From NCBI GenBank assembly GCA_024645305.1, contig JAHEFU010000097.1, positions 1 through 9,953 on the forward strand: 9,953 nt of DNA, given 5' to 3'. The DNA is from Planctomycetales bacterium. GTDB lineage: Bacteria; 4484-113; JAFGCY01. Numbering within the stretch: the stretch's first letter is position 1; each line of letters opens with the position of its first letter. The notes beneath the pieces were generated by a model. That model did no database searches. It saw only the letters and a program-made list of their open reading frames with translations, and was not told the origin of the DNA. Shown one piece after another: positions 1-8,672 of the stretch. The translations under genes were made by a program, and so were the position numbers.

Positions 1-225
1 CAGTTCCACGTCGCGGTTGTTGAGTTTTCCGTCGCCTTCCATCGCACCGGTGTCGGCGATCTCCATCTCAAAGCTGCCGAGCACCAGCGTGCCGGTGTCA
101 TCCAGAAACTGCCCGATGTATTCGCCCTGGCCGCTGCCATCCGGCAGGGGCATGGCAATGCTGCCCGGACAGCCACCCAGCAGGGCGCTGCAGACTGCCA
201 GCAGACTGATCAGCATGATGCGCAT
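1..225 (-). CDS. Small lipoprotein, N-terminal part (cut by left edge)
   Basis: Seventy-five codons are open from the ATG at 225 to the window edge. The protein starts MRIMLISLLAVCSALLGGC: one arginine, a hydrophobic core, then the lipobox LGGC with Cys19 as the predicted lipidated residue. It is therefore probably exported by Sec, cleaved by signal peptidase II and anchored in a membrane. The mature part, as far as visible, is polar and rich in Gly, Asp and Glu, with no domain I recognise. A second in-frame ATG (codon 4, at 216) has AGGG nine bases upstream, but starting there would remove the only basic residue of the signal peptide, so I prefer 225. A perfect TATAAT lies six bases upstream of 225. 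The gene sits 62 bp after the permease gene on the same strand. That could mean a shared envelope role, but this is inference from position only. Confidence 0.75.
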   Translation of the reverse strand, partial: MRIMLISLLAVCSALLGGCPGSIAMPLPDGSGQGEYIGQFLDDTGTLVLGSFEMEIADTGAMEGDGKLNNRDVEL

Positions 226-231
226 CCCTGC

Positions 232-237
232 ATTATA
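232..237 (-). promoter_or_regulatory. -10 box TATAAT directly upstream of the small lipoprotein gene
   Basis: Read on the minus strand, the sequence is TATAAT, then six bases (GCAGGG), then the ATG at 225. A start site about seven bases after the box would fall on or beside the ATG, giving a leaderless mRNA. No good -35 box is visible at 16-18 bp spacing. If real, this promoter lets the lipoprotein gene be transcribed independently of the permease gene. The match to the -10 consensus is seen; its use is inferred. Confidence 0.5.
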
Positions 238-255
238 TCCCCGCGCGGGCAATGT

Positions 256-279
256 GCAGCACTGCTTCGTGAGTGCCGC
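256..279 (-). other. Inverted repeat between permease and lipoprotein genes
   Basis: On the minus strand GCGGCACT (279-272) pairs with AGTGCTGC (263-256) across an 8-base loop: eight pairs including one G-U. It lies just after the permease stop codon. No T-run follows, so it is not a standard intrinsic terminator. It could stabilise the 3' end of the permease mRNA or be chance in GC-rich DNA. Confidence 0.35.
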
Positions 280-287
280 TGCCGGGG

Positions 288-1496
288 TCATTCGTAGCGC
301 AGGCAGTCTATCGGCTTCAGGCGGGAGGCATACAGCGCCGGGTACAGCCCGAACAGCAGGCCACTGACAAGTGTGAAAAACACCGCCAGCAGGACTGTGG
401 CCGTCGTCAGATGTGGCACCCAGTCCATGTACAGCAGGAAGGCCCGGGCCGCCCAGATCCCCAGCAGCACCCCGAGGGCAGTTCCCATCAGGGTCTGGAC
501 CACAGCTTCCTCCACGAACTGACGGTAAATATCCCGGCGTCGGGCGCCAACGGCGCGCCGCACACCGATCTCACGGGTCCGGCCCATCACCTGCATCAGC
601 ATCACGTTCATGATGCCGATGCCGGCCACCAGCAGGGCCACGCTGGAAATGCCGACCAGCAGGAACTCGAAGATCCCCGTGGTCGAGGAAATGATGCCTG
701 TCAGGTCCTCCACACTGGCCACGGTGAAGTCCGAGGGCTGCTCCTCGCTGAAGCCGGATGCCCGGCGCAGCTCTGTCTCCAGTTCCGTCTTGACGACGGC
801 CAGATCCGCCCTGTCACTGACCCGCGCCAGCACGGTATGCACCCCCGGAGTGTTGTACAGCTCCTGGCAGACGCTCAGCGGGATGAAAACACGATGATCC
901 ATCCGCTCAATGCCGACGAGGCCCTTCTCGATCATCGTACCGACGATTTCAAAGCGCTGGCCCTTGAGCACAAGCTCCTGCCCGAGCGGATCGCCCCCCG
1001 CGGGGAACAGCTCTGTCGTGAGTTCATACCCAAGGCAGCAGACCAGTGCTGCGCTGTCTTCATCCGCCTGGCTGAGGAAGCGCCCCTGTTCCACACCGTG
1101 GCCGCGGATCTCCGTGTAATCCGGCTCGGCACCCTCAATGGTCGTATAGATCCGCTCGGTACCCACGCCCACATGCCCGCTCATGAGCAGCACTCCGGCC
1201 GCCAGGTCCACATTCTGGTTGGCCCGGGCCACGGCGGGATAGTCCTTCGGCAGGAAGGCCATGGCCTGGCTGCGCTGGGGGGCTTCCTCATCCCCGGTTT
1301 CCACGAAGCTCGTGATGAACAGGGTGTTGGCACCCACATCACGCAGGATTGAGAATGTCTGATACTTGGCCGTATCCGTCACCCCGATCAGGGCAATGAT
1401 GTTGGCACAGCCAATGGCCACGCCGAGCACAGCCAGCAGGCGAGTGGCATCAAGCTGACGCAGCAGGAAATCGCGGACTGTGCGGTAAGGATCCAT
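288..1496 (-). CDS. MacB/FtsX-family ABC transporter permease
   Basis: The 402-residue protein has the standard MacB permease plan: a first membrane helix at about 19-39, a periplasmic core domain at about 40-275, and three helices at about 276-301, 330-352 and 365-390. The conserved FtsX stretch GIGIMNVML followed by RTREIGVRRAVGA lies at about 292-318, and the protein ends with the family-typical LRYE. Proteins of this type pair with a separate or fused ATPase and move substrates by mechanotransmission, for example in lipoprotein, peptide or antibiotic export. There is no nucleotide-binding domain here and no ATPase gene in the window, so the partner must lie elsewhere; the substrate is unknown. 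No Shine-Dalgarno precedes the ATG at 1496, but an AT-rich -10-like box does. The gene begins 50 bp after addA on the same strand, yet I see no functional link to repair. Family assignment is firm; specificity is not. Confidence 0.93.
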   Translation of the reverse strand: MDPYRTVRDFLLRQLDATRLLAVLGVAIGCANIIALIGVTDTAKYQTFSILRDVGANTLFITSFVETGDEEAPQRSQAMAFLPKDYPAVARANQNVDLAAGVLLMSGHVGVGTERIYTTIEGAEPDYTEIRGHGVEQGRFLSQADEDSAALVCCLGYELTTELFPAGGDPLGQELVLKGQRFEIVGTMIEKGLVGIERMDHRVFIPLSVCQELYNTPGVHTVLARVSDRADLAVVKTELETELRRASGFSEEQPSDFTVASVEDLTGIISSTTGIFEFLLVGISSVALLVAGIGIMNVMLMQVMGRTREIGVRRAVGARRRDIYRQFVEEAVVQTLMGTALGVLLGIWAARAFLLYMDWVPHLTTATVLLAVFFTLVSGLLFGLYPALYASRLKPIDCLRYE

Positions 1497-1507
1497 TGGG
1501 GAGATTG

Positions 1508-1515
1508 ATTCTATA
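1508..1515 (-). promoter_or_regulatory. -10-like box upstream of the permease gene
   Basis: The minus strand reads TATAGAAT here, within an AT-rich island in the otherwise GC-rich 50-bp gap after addA. It contains two overlapping -10 candidates, TATAGA and TAGAAT, which end 13 and 11 bases before the ATG at 1496. Either would give a 5' leader of only a few bases. The gap also lacks a Shine-Dalgarno, which fits a near-leaderless mRNA. No convincing -35 box is seen. Confidence 0.4.
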
Positions 1516-1546
1516 ACGGATATTGATTACCCGCGGCAGGGCAGCT

Positions 1547-4500
1547 TCATTCATTCCAGTCAAACGGACCCAGCAGGCCGGCCCCGCTGAAGCCGTAGAT
1601 TGCCCACTGCACCTTGTGCCCGGGGAACATGGCCCGGGCCATCCGGCAGTACCAGCCCAGCTGTGCTCGATGACGCTCCAGCAGCAGATCAGGCCCGGCC
1701 CGGTCAGTCTTCCAGTCCAGCACCAGCAGGCGGTCAGCCCCCACGGCGAGCAGGTCAAGTGTGCCCTGCACAATCAGTTCCCCGGCATCCGGCGCCTGCT
1801 CCGCAGAGAGACCGGCAGGCAGCAGACCCAGCGCGGCAGCTGGCAGGGAAATGGACACCGGCAGTTCGCTGTGCAGCCGCAGGCCCTCCAGTATTCCACT
1901 GGCACGCAGCTCTCTGCTGCAGCGCAGCAGGGCATCACGGTCCAGGCGCGGCGCCAGTTCATCATCCAGCAGGCCCTCTGCCAGCAGGCGCTGCACGAGT
2001 TCCTCCAGCCCCAGTTCATCTGGTGGCTGCCGCAGGTCAAGCTGGGCCATCAGCAGGTGCATCGCCGTACCGTAGCGCATTGCGGCCTCGCGCGCCAGCG
2101 GATCCGGGGCCGGCCGGAATGCTGCCAGGCTTTCCTCCTCCGCTGCCTCCTGCGTGTCCGCATCCTCCTGCGGATTGGCCAGCCGCTCAATCTCTGTCAC
2201 CGCCAGCTTGCGCGGCAGCGTTGCCAGCGCCGCCAGTGGATTGCGCCAGGCCACACGTTGCAGGGCCTGCTGCAGTTCCTGCGGGTCAGGGGGATCCTCC
2301 CTGCCTGCAGCGGTCCCTTCATCCACTGTGGGCAGGCTGTCCAGTACATCCCAGCTGGCTCCTCCACTGAATCGCTGCGGGCTGATCACACCTGCCAGTT
2401 GCGGGCCGATCCAGTCCAGGGCACGCTTTGCCAGCGGTCCCGGATGGCTGTCCGAAAGCCTGTCGGCATAGTCCTGCCTGACTGCGGCCACCAGTTCCAG
2501 CCGCTCGCGGGCCCGGGTGAGGGCCACGTAGAGGATGCGCAGTTCCTCCGCTGCCATCTGGCGGCTCAGGGCCTGGCCGGCCACCCGGCGGCCGATGGTC
2601 TCGCAGCGCAGCGGGTCCGAGCCCCGCAGGTTGACATAGCGACCGCCAATCCCGGCCCGGCGTTCCCAGATCACGTCGTTGCCAAGATCCTGCATGTTGA
2701 AGTTCCGGTGGACATCCGGCAGCACTACCACGGGGAATTCGAGACCCTTGGCCTGGTGGACCGTCATCACCCTGACAACATCCTGGGCCTCGCTGAGCAG
2801 CGGGGCCTCCCCGAGGTCGCCGGCACTGCGCCGGCTGTGCTCGAGGAAGTGCAGGAAGCGGGCCAGGCCCTGGCGTTCATTCTGCTCGAAGCCCCGGGCC
2901 ATCTCATGCAGCACCGCCAGGTTGGCAATCCGCTGGCTGCCACGCTCGAGGGAGGCGGCGGCGGCGAGCAGCCCGGCCTCATTGTAGAGCTGCCACAGCA
3001 GCTGCCCCAGGGGCAGGCTGCGGGCCACGCTGCGCCAGCCCGCCAGACGATCGAGGAAATCCCGCAGGCGGGCCGCCAGATCCTCCCCGCCAGCTTCCGG
3101 CGGTGTACCGACAAAGGCCTGCAGGCGGTCCCAGAGCGCCAGGGGCGGCTGGTCCGCGGGCTGCAGGGCCAGCAGGGCCAGCTCGTTGACATCCAGTCCC
3201 AGCGCCGGTCCACTGAGTACCGCGGCCAGCGGGATGTCGGACAGGGGGTTGTCAACCACGCGCAGCAGGGACAGCACGTCGCTGACCTCCGGGCGCTCGT
3301 AGAAGCCACTGCGGCCGGGGGCATAGGCCGGCACCCCGGCCAGTTCCAGTTCGCTGAGCAGGTTTTCACTGCGCCCGCTGGTACTGCGCAGCAGGACCAC
3401 CATGTCACCCCAGCGCAGCTGCCGGGAACTGCCGTCGTGGGGATCCGTGACCTGCTGTGCCCCGGCGTGGATCCCGCGCAGGATCCCGGCCACCCGCCGG
3501 TAGACCAGGCGGTCCTTCTGCAGGTTGCCATCAGCGGATTCATCATCTTCAGCGCCTGTGTCAAAGTGGACGAGATGCAGCCGCGGCTTCAGTTCGCTGC
3601 CCTGCTCCCCCGCTCCGCCGGCTTCCTCATAGCGCGCGCCGAACACCAGCCGGTTGGCAGCGTAGTCCTGCCCGCCGAAGTCCTCCGTCAGCAGGCCGCT
3701 GAAGATGGCATTGACACCGTTGACAATGCTGCGGCGGCTGCGGAAGTTCCGGTTGAGTGTGATGGCCAGCCCGTCAGGGCGGCCGCTGCCCAGTTCCCGC
3801 AGGCGCTCGCTGAACAGGCCGGGTGTCGCCAGCCGGAAGGCGTAGATGCTCTGCTTCACGTCCCCGACCACGAAGGCCGGGCGGCCCGTGCCCACCGGGG
3901 CCGGGGTCACCAGGCGCAGGATGGCATCCTGCAGCGGATTGGTGTCCTGGTACTCGTCAACCATCAGCAGCTGCAGCTGGCTGCGCAGTTCAAGTGCGCT
4001 GTCGGAGGGCAGCAGTTCCCCCTGGGGGTCGCGCGCCAGGCTGCCGTCGGCCTCGCGTCGGCAGAGGATCCCGAAGGCTCCGTGCTCCAGGTCGGAGAAG
4101 TCCATCAGGGCGCGGCCCTGCTTGTAGTTGTCAAATTCCGCTAGCAGGTCCAGCGTCGCCTGGCGCAGGGCCGTGAGCAGCCCGCGCGCAGCGTTCTCCT
4201 GGCTGGCAACCTCATCCCAGGGCCGGGCCAGGTAGTCCATCCAGTCCTTAGCCCGCTTGGCAAGTGGCTCATTGCGGGCCTTGATCCAGGACTTCGTGAA
4301 GTCATCTTCCTTGTCAATGTCGCGTGCCTGTGAAGTCAGCAGGCTGGGCTTGCCGGAAATGTGGTCCGGATGCCCCTTGGGATAGTCCTGCTTCTCCAGC
4401 AGTCCGAGCAGCTGTGCGTGGCAGGCCTCCCAGCCCCCGGCGAGGGTCAGTCCCCTGAGGACTTCGCGCCGCCTGCGGATGATCTTCAGGAACCCGGCCT

Positions 4501-5299
4501 CCGGATAGCTTTGCGCCAGACGCTGTTCCGAGAGGCTGTCCTGCCTGAGGAATTCATCCGCCCAGTCCCGCAGGTTGGCTTCCAGCGCCTGCAGAAGCGG
4601 ATGGGCGGGATCGCAGGCCTGCGGATCCAGCTCAATCGGCGAACACAGTTCCTCCCACCAGCGCTGCGGGTCCTCGAGGCTGCGCAGGAAGTCCGCCAGG
4701 CGCAGCACCGTACGGCGCAGGCTGCTGCCACGCTCACCCTCACGGATGTCCTCCCGGCCGACCCCTTCGCTGCCACCCCAGGCCAGGGCCAGCTCCCGCA
4801 TCTGCCGTCCGTACTCATCATCGCGGGCCAGGAGCCTGTCCAGCAGTTCCCCTGCCAGTTCGTGGCGGGCCAGCCGGGCCTCATCCTCATTGAGCAGGCG
4901 GCGCGGGGCAATTCCCGTGCTGTGGCCGTAGCTGCGGATCACGTTACTGCAGAAGCTGTGGATCGTACTGATGCGCGCCGCCGGCAGCAGGCCCAGCTGC
5001 TCGCGGATGTCAACGGTGTCCTGCCCGGCCTGCCGACGCCGGGACAGTTCATCCGTCAGCGCCATGTGCAGCCGCGCCCGCAGTTCGGCAGCGGCGGCCC
5101 GGGTGAAGGTGACAATCAACATGCGGTCCAGCGGCACCGCTGGCAATGGGCCGTCAGCGCCCTGTCCCAGGGCGGCCCGCAGTACGCGCTCGATCAGCAC
5201 CGCGGTCTTGCCGGAACCCGCCGCCGCACCGACAGCCAGTTCACGGTCACGTACCGTGATGGCCTGCAACTGCTCAGGCGTCCACTGCCGCTCAGGCAT
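1547..5299 (-). CDS. addA: AddA helicase-nuclease subunit of AddAB
   Basis: This is the ATP-driven SF1A (UvrD/RecB-like) subunit of the AddAB complex, which unwinds and trims double-strand DNA ends to load RecA. The 1250 residues are close to the family's usual length. Helicase motifs appear in order: Q motif WTPEQLQAIT at 6-15, Walker A GAAAGSGKT at 24-32, Ia VTFTRAAAAEL at 63-73, ISTIHSFC at 110-117, Walker B with VDEYQDTN at 447-454, III GDVKQSIYAFR at 479-489, IV RNFRS at 517-521, V TVHQAKGLEF at 846-855, and VI LYVALTRARERL at 923-934. The C-terminal RecB-type nuclease has GTAMH with His1081, GTLD with Asp1182, DWK with Asp1195 and Lys1197, and Gln1213-x3-Tyr1217, so it looks active. I start at 5299 rather than at the in-frame ATG at 5353, because AGGAGG lies six bases upstream and MPERQW leads straight into the Q motif. 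The start overlaps the addB stop by 8 bp, implying translational coupling. Confidence 0.97.
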   Translation of the reverse strand: MPERQWTPEQLQAITVRDRELAVGAAAGSGKTAVLIERVLRAALGQGADGPLPAVPLDRMLIVTFTRAAAAELRARLHMALTDELSRRRQAGQDTVDIREQLGLLPAARISTIHSFCSNVIRSYGHSTGIAPRRLLNEDEARLARHELAGELLDRLLARDDEYGRQMRELALAWGGSEGVGREDIREGERGSSLRRTVLRLADFLRSLEDPQRWWEELCSPIELDPQACDPAHPLLQALEANLRDWADEFLRQDSLSEQRLAQSYPEAGFLKIIRRRREVLRGLTLAGGWEACHAQLLGLLEKQDYPKGHPDHISGKPSLLTSQARDIDKEDDFTKSWIKARNEPLAKRAKDWMDYLARPWDEVASQENAARGLLTALRQATLDLLAEFDNYKQGRALMDFSDLEHGAFGILCRREADGSLARDPQGELLPSDSALELRSQLQLLMVDEYQDTNPLQDAILRLVTPAPVGTGRPAFVVGDVKQSIYAFRLATPGLFSERLRELGSGRPDGLAITLNRNFRSRRSIVNGVNAIFSGLLTEDFGGQDYAANRLVFGARYEEAGGAGEQGSELKPRLHLVHFDTGAEDDESADGNLQKDRLVYRRVAGILRGIHAGAQQVTDPHDGSSRQLRWGDMVVLLRSTSGRSENLLSELELAGVPAYAPGRSGFYERPEVSDVLSLLRVVDNPLSDIPLAAVLSGPALGLDVNELALLALQPADQPPLALWDRLQAFVGTPPEAGGEDLAARLRDFLDRLAGWRSVARSLPLGQLLWQLYNEAGLLAAAASLERGSQRIANLAVLHEMARGFEQNERQGLARFLHFLEHSRRSAGDLGEAPLLSEAQDVVRVMTVHQAKGLEFPVVVLPDVHRNFNMQDLGNDVIWERRAGIGGRYVNLRGSDPLRCETIGRRVAGQALSRQMAAEELRILYVALTRARERLELVAAVRQDYADRLSDSHPGPLAKRALDWIGPQLAGVISPQRFSGGASWDVLDSLPTVDEGTAAGREDPPDPQELQQALQRVAWRNPLAALATLPRKLAVTEIERLANPQEDADTQEAAEEESLAAFRPAPDPLAREAAMRYGTAMHLLMAQLDLRQPPDELGLEELVQRLLAEGLLDDELAPRLDRDALLRCSRELRASGILEGLRLHSELPVSISLPAAALGLLPAGLSAEQAPDAGELIVQGTLDLLAVGADRLLVLDWKTDRAGPDLLLERHRAQLGWYCRMARAMFPGHKVQWAIYGFSGAGLLGPFDWNE

Positions 5300-8200
5300 C
5301 CTCGTCCTCCTGCGGGGCGGAGAGGCTGCCCAGGGCTGACCCGCTGAAGTCATGCGAGCCTTCCAGTATCAGTTTCTGCAGTGCCTGGTTGCCATCCGGG
5401 AGCATCTCGCGGTAGCTGTCCCCGGCCACCGGATCGAAGCGGCAGACCGCCCGGCTGGGACAGCCGTTGCAGGCCGTCCAGTTGCGCCCGTCACTGAGCG
5501 GCCAGGCCCGGACCTCGCCACTGAGCAGCCGGCCACCGAGTTCCCGCAGCACACGCTTTGTCTGCTCCAGGGCCCAGTCATGCAGCTCGCGGCGGTTTTC
5601 CGGTGTGTCATTGTTCCTGTGTCCGGCCGGCTTGAGCGCCTGGCTGGCACTGAAATCGGCAAGCCCGGAACTGTCCCACTGCACTTCAACGGGCTGGAAT
5701 TCCGCATCCGCCGGTTCCAGCGCGGGGCTGCCGTTGACACTGTGGCCGCGGATGGCCAGCATGTACACGAAGAGCTGCAGCTGGTAGCCGGCCAGCAGCC
5801 TGTTCCAGGCCTGGCTGCGGGAGCCCAGCTTGTAGTCAATCACCGTGGCGTTGCCAGATTCGTCACTGTCCAGCCTGTCAATGAAGCCGTTGATGCGGAT
5901 CGGACCGCTGGCGGTCTCCAGGATGTACGGCGGCAACTGGGCCCCACTGCCCCCGAAGCGCAGTTCAGTCTGCAGGGGCCGGCGCGCACCGTTGTCACTG
6001 AGCCAGGCCGCGATCCGGCGGCTGTGCTGTTCAAGCAGGATCCCGGCGCGGTCCAGCACGTAGTCCACGCGTTCGCGGGCGGTCTCGCGCTGCAGTTCCG
6101 TGCGCAGCTGCAGCAGTTCCGCGCGGCTGTATTCACTGATATGCTGCCAGTCGCTGCCCAGCCAGTCGAAGCCCTCCGCATTCAGCCGGTTCACCGTGCG
6201 CTCAAACACGCTGTGGTACATATTGCCAAGTGTCAGGGCGTCAAAGGCCGGCTCCCGCTCCTCATCGAGGCGCAGCCAGTAGCGCACGTAGTGCTTGTAG
6301 GGGCAGGCCGCGAAGTTCTCCAGGCGCGTTGCACTGCAGGACAGCGCCTTCCCGGCGCTGCGGGCTGTCAGGATTGTGTTGTCAAGGTAGTCCGTGCTGT
6401 CGCGCCGTGACCGCCAGCGGGCCGCCCAGTCCAGCGCCCGCCTGAGTCCCTCAGAGATCCCCGGCAGGTCAGCCGTGGACTGGCCCCGCAGGGCCAGGGC
6501 CAGCACCAGGTCACTTTCACTCTCGATCTCCGACAGCTCCATGGATTTCTCCTGGCTGAGCATCCGTTCCTCGCGCCCGCTCCAGGCCAGCAGGCCACGG
6601 TACCAGGGCGATGCCGGGCGCTGGCGGCCCTCGCTGTCAGCCCCCGGTCGCAGCAGGTGCAGCTGTTCAGCGGCGCGCGTCAGGGCGATCATCGCCAGCC
6701 AGGGTTCGCGCTGGCAGTCCTCGCGGCTGCCCACGGAAAGCAGCCTGTCACTGCCGTTTATCAGTTCACGCTGGCTGTCGCTGAACCAGGGGCTGGCCTG
6801 CGCCTGGGCCGGCCAGCTGCCATCGGCCAGCCCGAGCAGGATACTGGCCCGCACCGGATGGTGCCGGCCACGATCCACTTCCGTTACGAGCAGGTGTTCC
6901 TGGCGCAGGGGGGGCATGGCCTGCTGCAGGCGGCTGAAGCCATACTCCAGCCAGTTGAGCACTTCACGCATCTCCGGGGCAGCCGCGCCCCGCAATGGCA
7001 ACGCGTTCCCCAGCAGTTCCATCTCGGTGAGCAGTTCCAGCACGCGGCTGGCCACCAGGGCATCCTCAGGGCGCTCCAGGCGTGCATCATCCGTCGCGGG
7101 CAGGCAGTCGCGCAGGCAGCCAACCAGCCCGGCAAGCGTAGCTCCGTCACAGCCCAGGTATTCGCGCAGCTGCAGTGCCGGGGCCACGAGCTCCCGGCGC
7201 CAGGCATCCAGCTGTGCCAGTTCGCGGCGCACATCCTCCGAGTCACGGCGTGAGCGCACGCGTGATTCATCCGTTGCCAGTTCCCTGTGCCAGTTCCAGT
7301 CGTGCTCATCCAGCCAGCGGGCCGCCGCCAGTCCATGGCCGTCAGCATACTTCAGCAGCCTGTCAACGGCCTCCTGCTGCATGTCAGGCTCGGCAAATGG
7401 CAACAGGCCGCAGCGCAGCAGCCCGGCCAGTTCCTCGCGGCCCGCCTGGCCGGCAGCCAGGCGCAGCAGGCCGCGCAGCAGCTGCAGCAGGGGATGGTAG
7501 GACAGGGGTGCACGCCGGTCAATGAAGGCCGGGATGCCGTGCTCCGCCAGGCGCATCTGCAGCAGTTCCGCATAGGGTTCCAGGTCACGGGCGATGATGC
7601 TGATCTGTGAGGGTTGCAGGCCTTCATCGCGCAGCAGGCGGCGCACGATGCGCACTGCTTCCAGCGCTTCCGTGCGCTCATCGTTGCAGACCGTGCAGTG
7701 GACCGGCGGCACAGGTCCGGCCGGTCCCGCAGGCAGGGCACCGTCCGCTGCCAGCGTGGCCAGCGCGGACGCGCCGGCGACCCAGCGCGGTGCAGCCTCC
7801 ATGTTGACAATCTGCGGCCGCAATCCGGCCCGCGTGGCCAGCGCTGCCAGGGTGTCGTACAGCTGGCGCCCGGGGGCGAACCAGTCGGCGGAGTCCTGCC
7901 CCAGTGGCCCTTTGACACGCTGTGGATCAAGCAGGATACCCGCCGTGACACTGCGTGTGCGGCTGAGGAGTGCCAGGATGGCCTCCTCCTCCGGCGGGGT
8001 GAAACCCGCAAAGCCGTCGATGAAAACCTCAGTATGTTCCAGCAGCGGCCAGAGCCGGCTGCTCAGCAGGCGCGGCACATTGGCAACCGTGGCCGCGAAC
8101 TGCAGGCCAAGCTCCCCGCAGGCCGCCACGTACCGTTCCAGCAGCTCCGCCAGTTCCTCCAGCCGCCCGGGCAGTTCCTCTGCGCTGCGGCTGGCGGCGG

Positions 8201-8666
8201 GCTGCCCGGCCAGTTCCGCAGCCCGTTGCCTGAGCTGCGGCGGCGTGGTGCCGAACTGGCGCAGTTCCGCCAGCACCTCGCTGAGCTGTTCCACCCGGGC
8301 CTGGCGGCCCTCACGTCCGCTGCTGCCCTCCATTTCCGAGAGGATGCGCCAGACCAGCAGGCGGCGTCCCATGTCACCGTCGCGGCGGATTGACTGCCCC
8401 GCCTGGGCACTCAGCCAGTTGCCCAGCCGGCTGAGGCTCATCACGCGGATGCGGCTAGTGGCCGCGGGGCGGCCGAGGATGGCACCGAGTCTGCCCAGCA
8501 GCGCCTGCTCAGTCATCAGGGCCTGCTGTTCGGGCACGATCACCAGCTGCGGCGGATGCTCAGGACTGGCCAGCGGGGAGCCGGCCGCAGCCTGGCAGAC
8601 CTGCTCAATCAGAGCGCTCGTCTTGCCACTGCCCGCCCGTCCGAGTATCAGAGTCAGTTTCGGCAC
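5292..8666 (-). CDS. addB: AddB nuclease subunit of AddAB, Fe-S type
   Basis: AddB is the partner of AddA: a helicase-like scaffold, thought to carry Chi recognition, with a second nuclease that cuts the other strand. The 1124 residues are near family length. The N-terminus begins MPKLTLILGRAGSGKT with a Walker A at 9-16. Other helicase motifs are degenerate, as expected, but relics such as LGLADGSWPA at 611-620 and AMIALTRAAEQLHLL at 658-672 remain. The C-terminal nuclease shows His818 in GNMYH, Asp930 in GFIDRLD, Asp944 and Lys946 in IDYK, and Gln964-x3-Tyr968. Four cysteines (788, then 1066-x2-1069-x5-1075) match the AddB 4Fe-4S ligand pattern that clamps the nuclease fold. The GTG start at 8666 cannot move downstream without losing the P-loop strand, and no ATG, GTG or TTG lies just upstream in frame. 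The start sits seven bases from a TATACT box, so the mRNA leader is very short or absent. Confidence 0.97.
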   Translation of the reverse strand: MPKLTLILGRAGSGKTSALIEQVCQAAAGSPLASPEHPPQLVIVPEQQALMTEQALLGRLGAILGRPAATSRIRVMSLSRLGNWLSAQAGQSIRRDGDMGRRLLVWRILSEMEGSSGREGRQARVEQLSEVLAELRQFGTTPPQLRQRAAELAGQPAASRSAEELPGRLEELAELLERYVAACGELGLQFAATVANVPRLLSSRLWPLLEHTEVFIDGFAGFTPPEEEAILALLSRTRSVTAGILLDPQRVKGPLGQDSADWFAPGRQLYDTLAALATRAGLRPQIVNMEAAPRWVAGASALATLAADGALPAGPAGPVPPVHCTVCNDERTEALEAVRIVRRLLRDEGLQPSQISIIARDLEPYAELLQMRLAEHGIPAFIDRRAPLSYHPLLQLLRGLLRLAAGQAGREELAGLLRCGLLPFAEPDMQQEAVDRLLKYADGHGLAAARWLDEHDWNWHRELATDESRVRSRRDSEDVRRELAQLDAWRRELVAPALQLREYLGCDGATLAGLVGCLRDCLPATDDARLERPEDALVASRVLELLTEMELLGNALPLRGAAAPEMREVLNWLEYGFSRLQQAMPPLRQEHLLVTEVDRGRHHPVRASILLGLADGSWPAQAQASPWFSDSQRELINGSDRLLSVGSREDCQREPWLAMIALTRAAEQLHLLRPGADSEGRQRPASPWYRGLLAWSGREERMLSQEKSMELSEIESESDLVLALALRGQSTADLPGISEGLRRALDWAARWRSRRDSTDYLDNTILTARSAGKALSCSATRLENFAACPYKHYVRYWLRLDEEREPAFDALTLGNMYHSVFERTVNRLNAEGFDWLGSDWQHISEYSRAELLQLRTELQRETARERVDYVLDRAGILLEQHSRRIAAWLSDNGARRPLQTELRFGGSGAQLPPYILETASGPIRINGFIDRLDSDESGNATVIDYKLGSRSQAWNRLLAGYQLQLFVYMLAIRGHSVNGSPALEPADAEFQPVEVQWDSSGLADFSASQALKPAGHRNNDTPENRRELHDWALEQTKRVLRELGGRLLSGEVRAWPLSDGRNWTACNGCPSRAVCRFDPVAGDSYREMLPDGNQALQKLILEGSHDFSGSALGSLSAPQEDEDA
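5306..5311 (-). promoter_or_regulatory. Shine-Dalgarno site that sets the addA start
   Basis: AGGAGG lies six bases upstream of the ATG at 5299, inside the last codons of addB. It decides the addA start against the upstream in-frame ATG at 5353, which would add 18 residues and lengthen the overlap with addB to 62 bp. It also shows that this organism uses canonical ribosome-binding sites for an internal operon gene, in contrast to the apparently leaderless first genes. Confidence 0.85.
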
Positions 8667-8672
8667 TGCCCC

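Noticed and set aside
273..1352. A 359-codon plus-strand frame opposite the permease gene.
   Set aside because: The minus-strand frame has clear MacB/FtsX motifs and membrane helices; the plus-strand product is His, Gln and Gly-rich with no family resemblance.
1523..4144. An 873-codon open frame on the plus strand opposite addA.
   Set aside because: It is the shadow of addA in GC-rich DNA: low-complexity Gln, Ala, Pro and His-rich translation with no recognisable domain, and the opposite strand carries all helicase and nuclease motifs.
4655..4662. One copy of the E. coli Chi octamer (GCTGGTGG, minus strand) inside addA.
   Set aside because: A single occurrence is easily due to chance in GC-rich coding DNA, it encodes ordinary Trp-Trp codons there, and AddAB enzymes use different Chi sequences from RecBCD.
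5299..5353. A longer addA starting at the ATG at 5353.
   Set aside because: The extra 18 residues are Arg and Pro-rich with no family match and would overlap addB by 62 bp; the ATG at 5299 has an ideal Shine-Dalgarno and leads into the Q motif.
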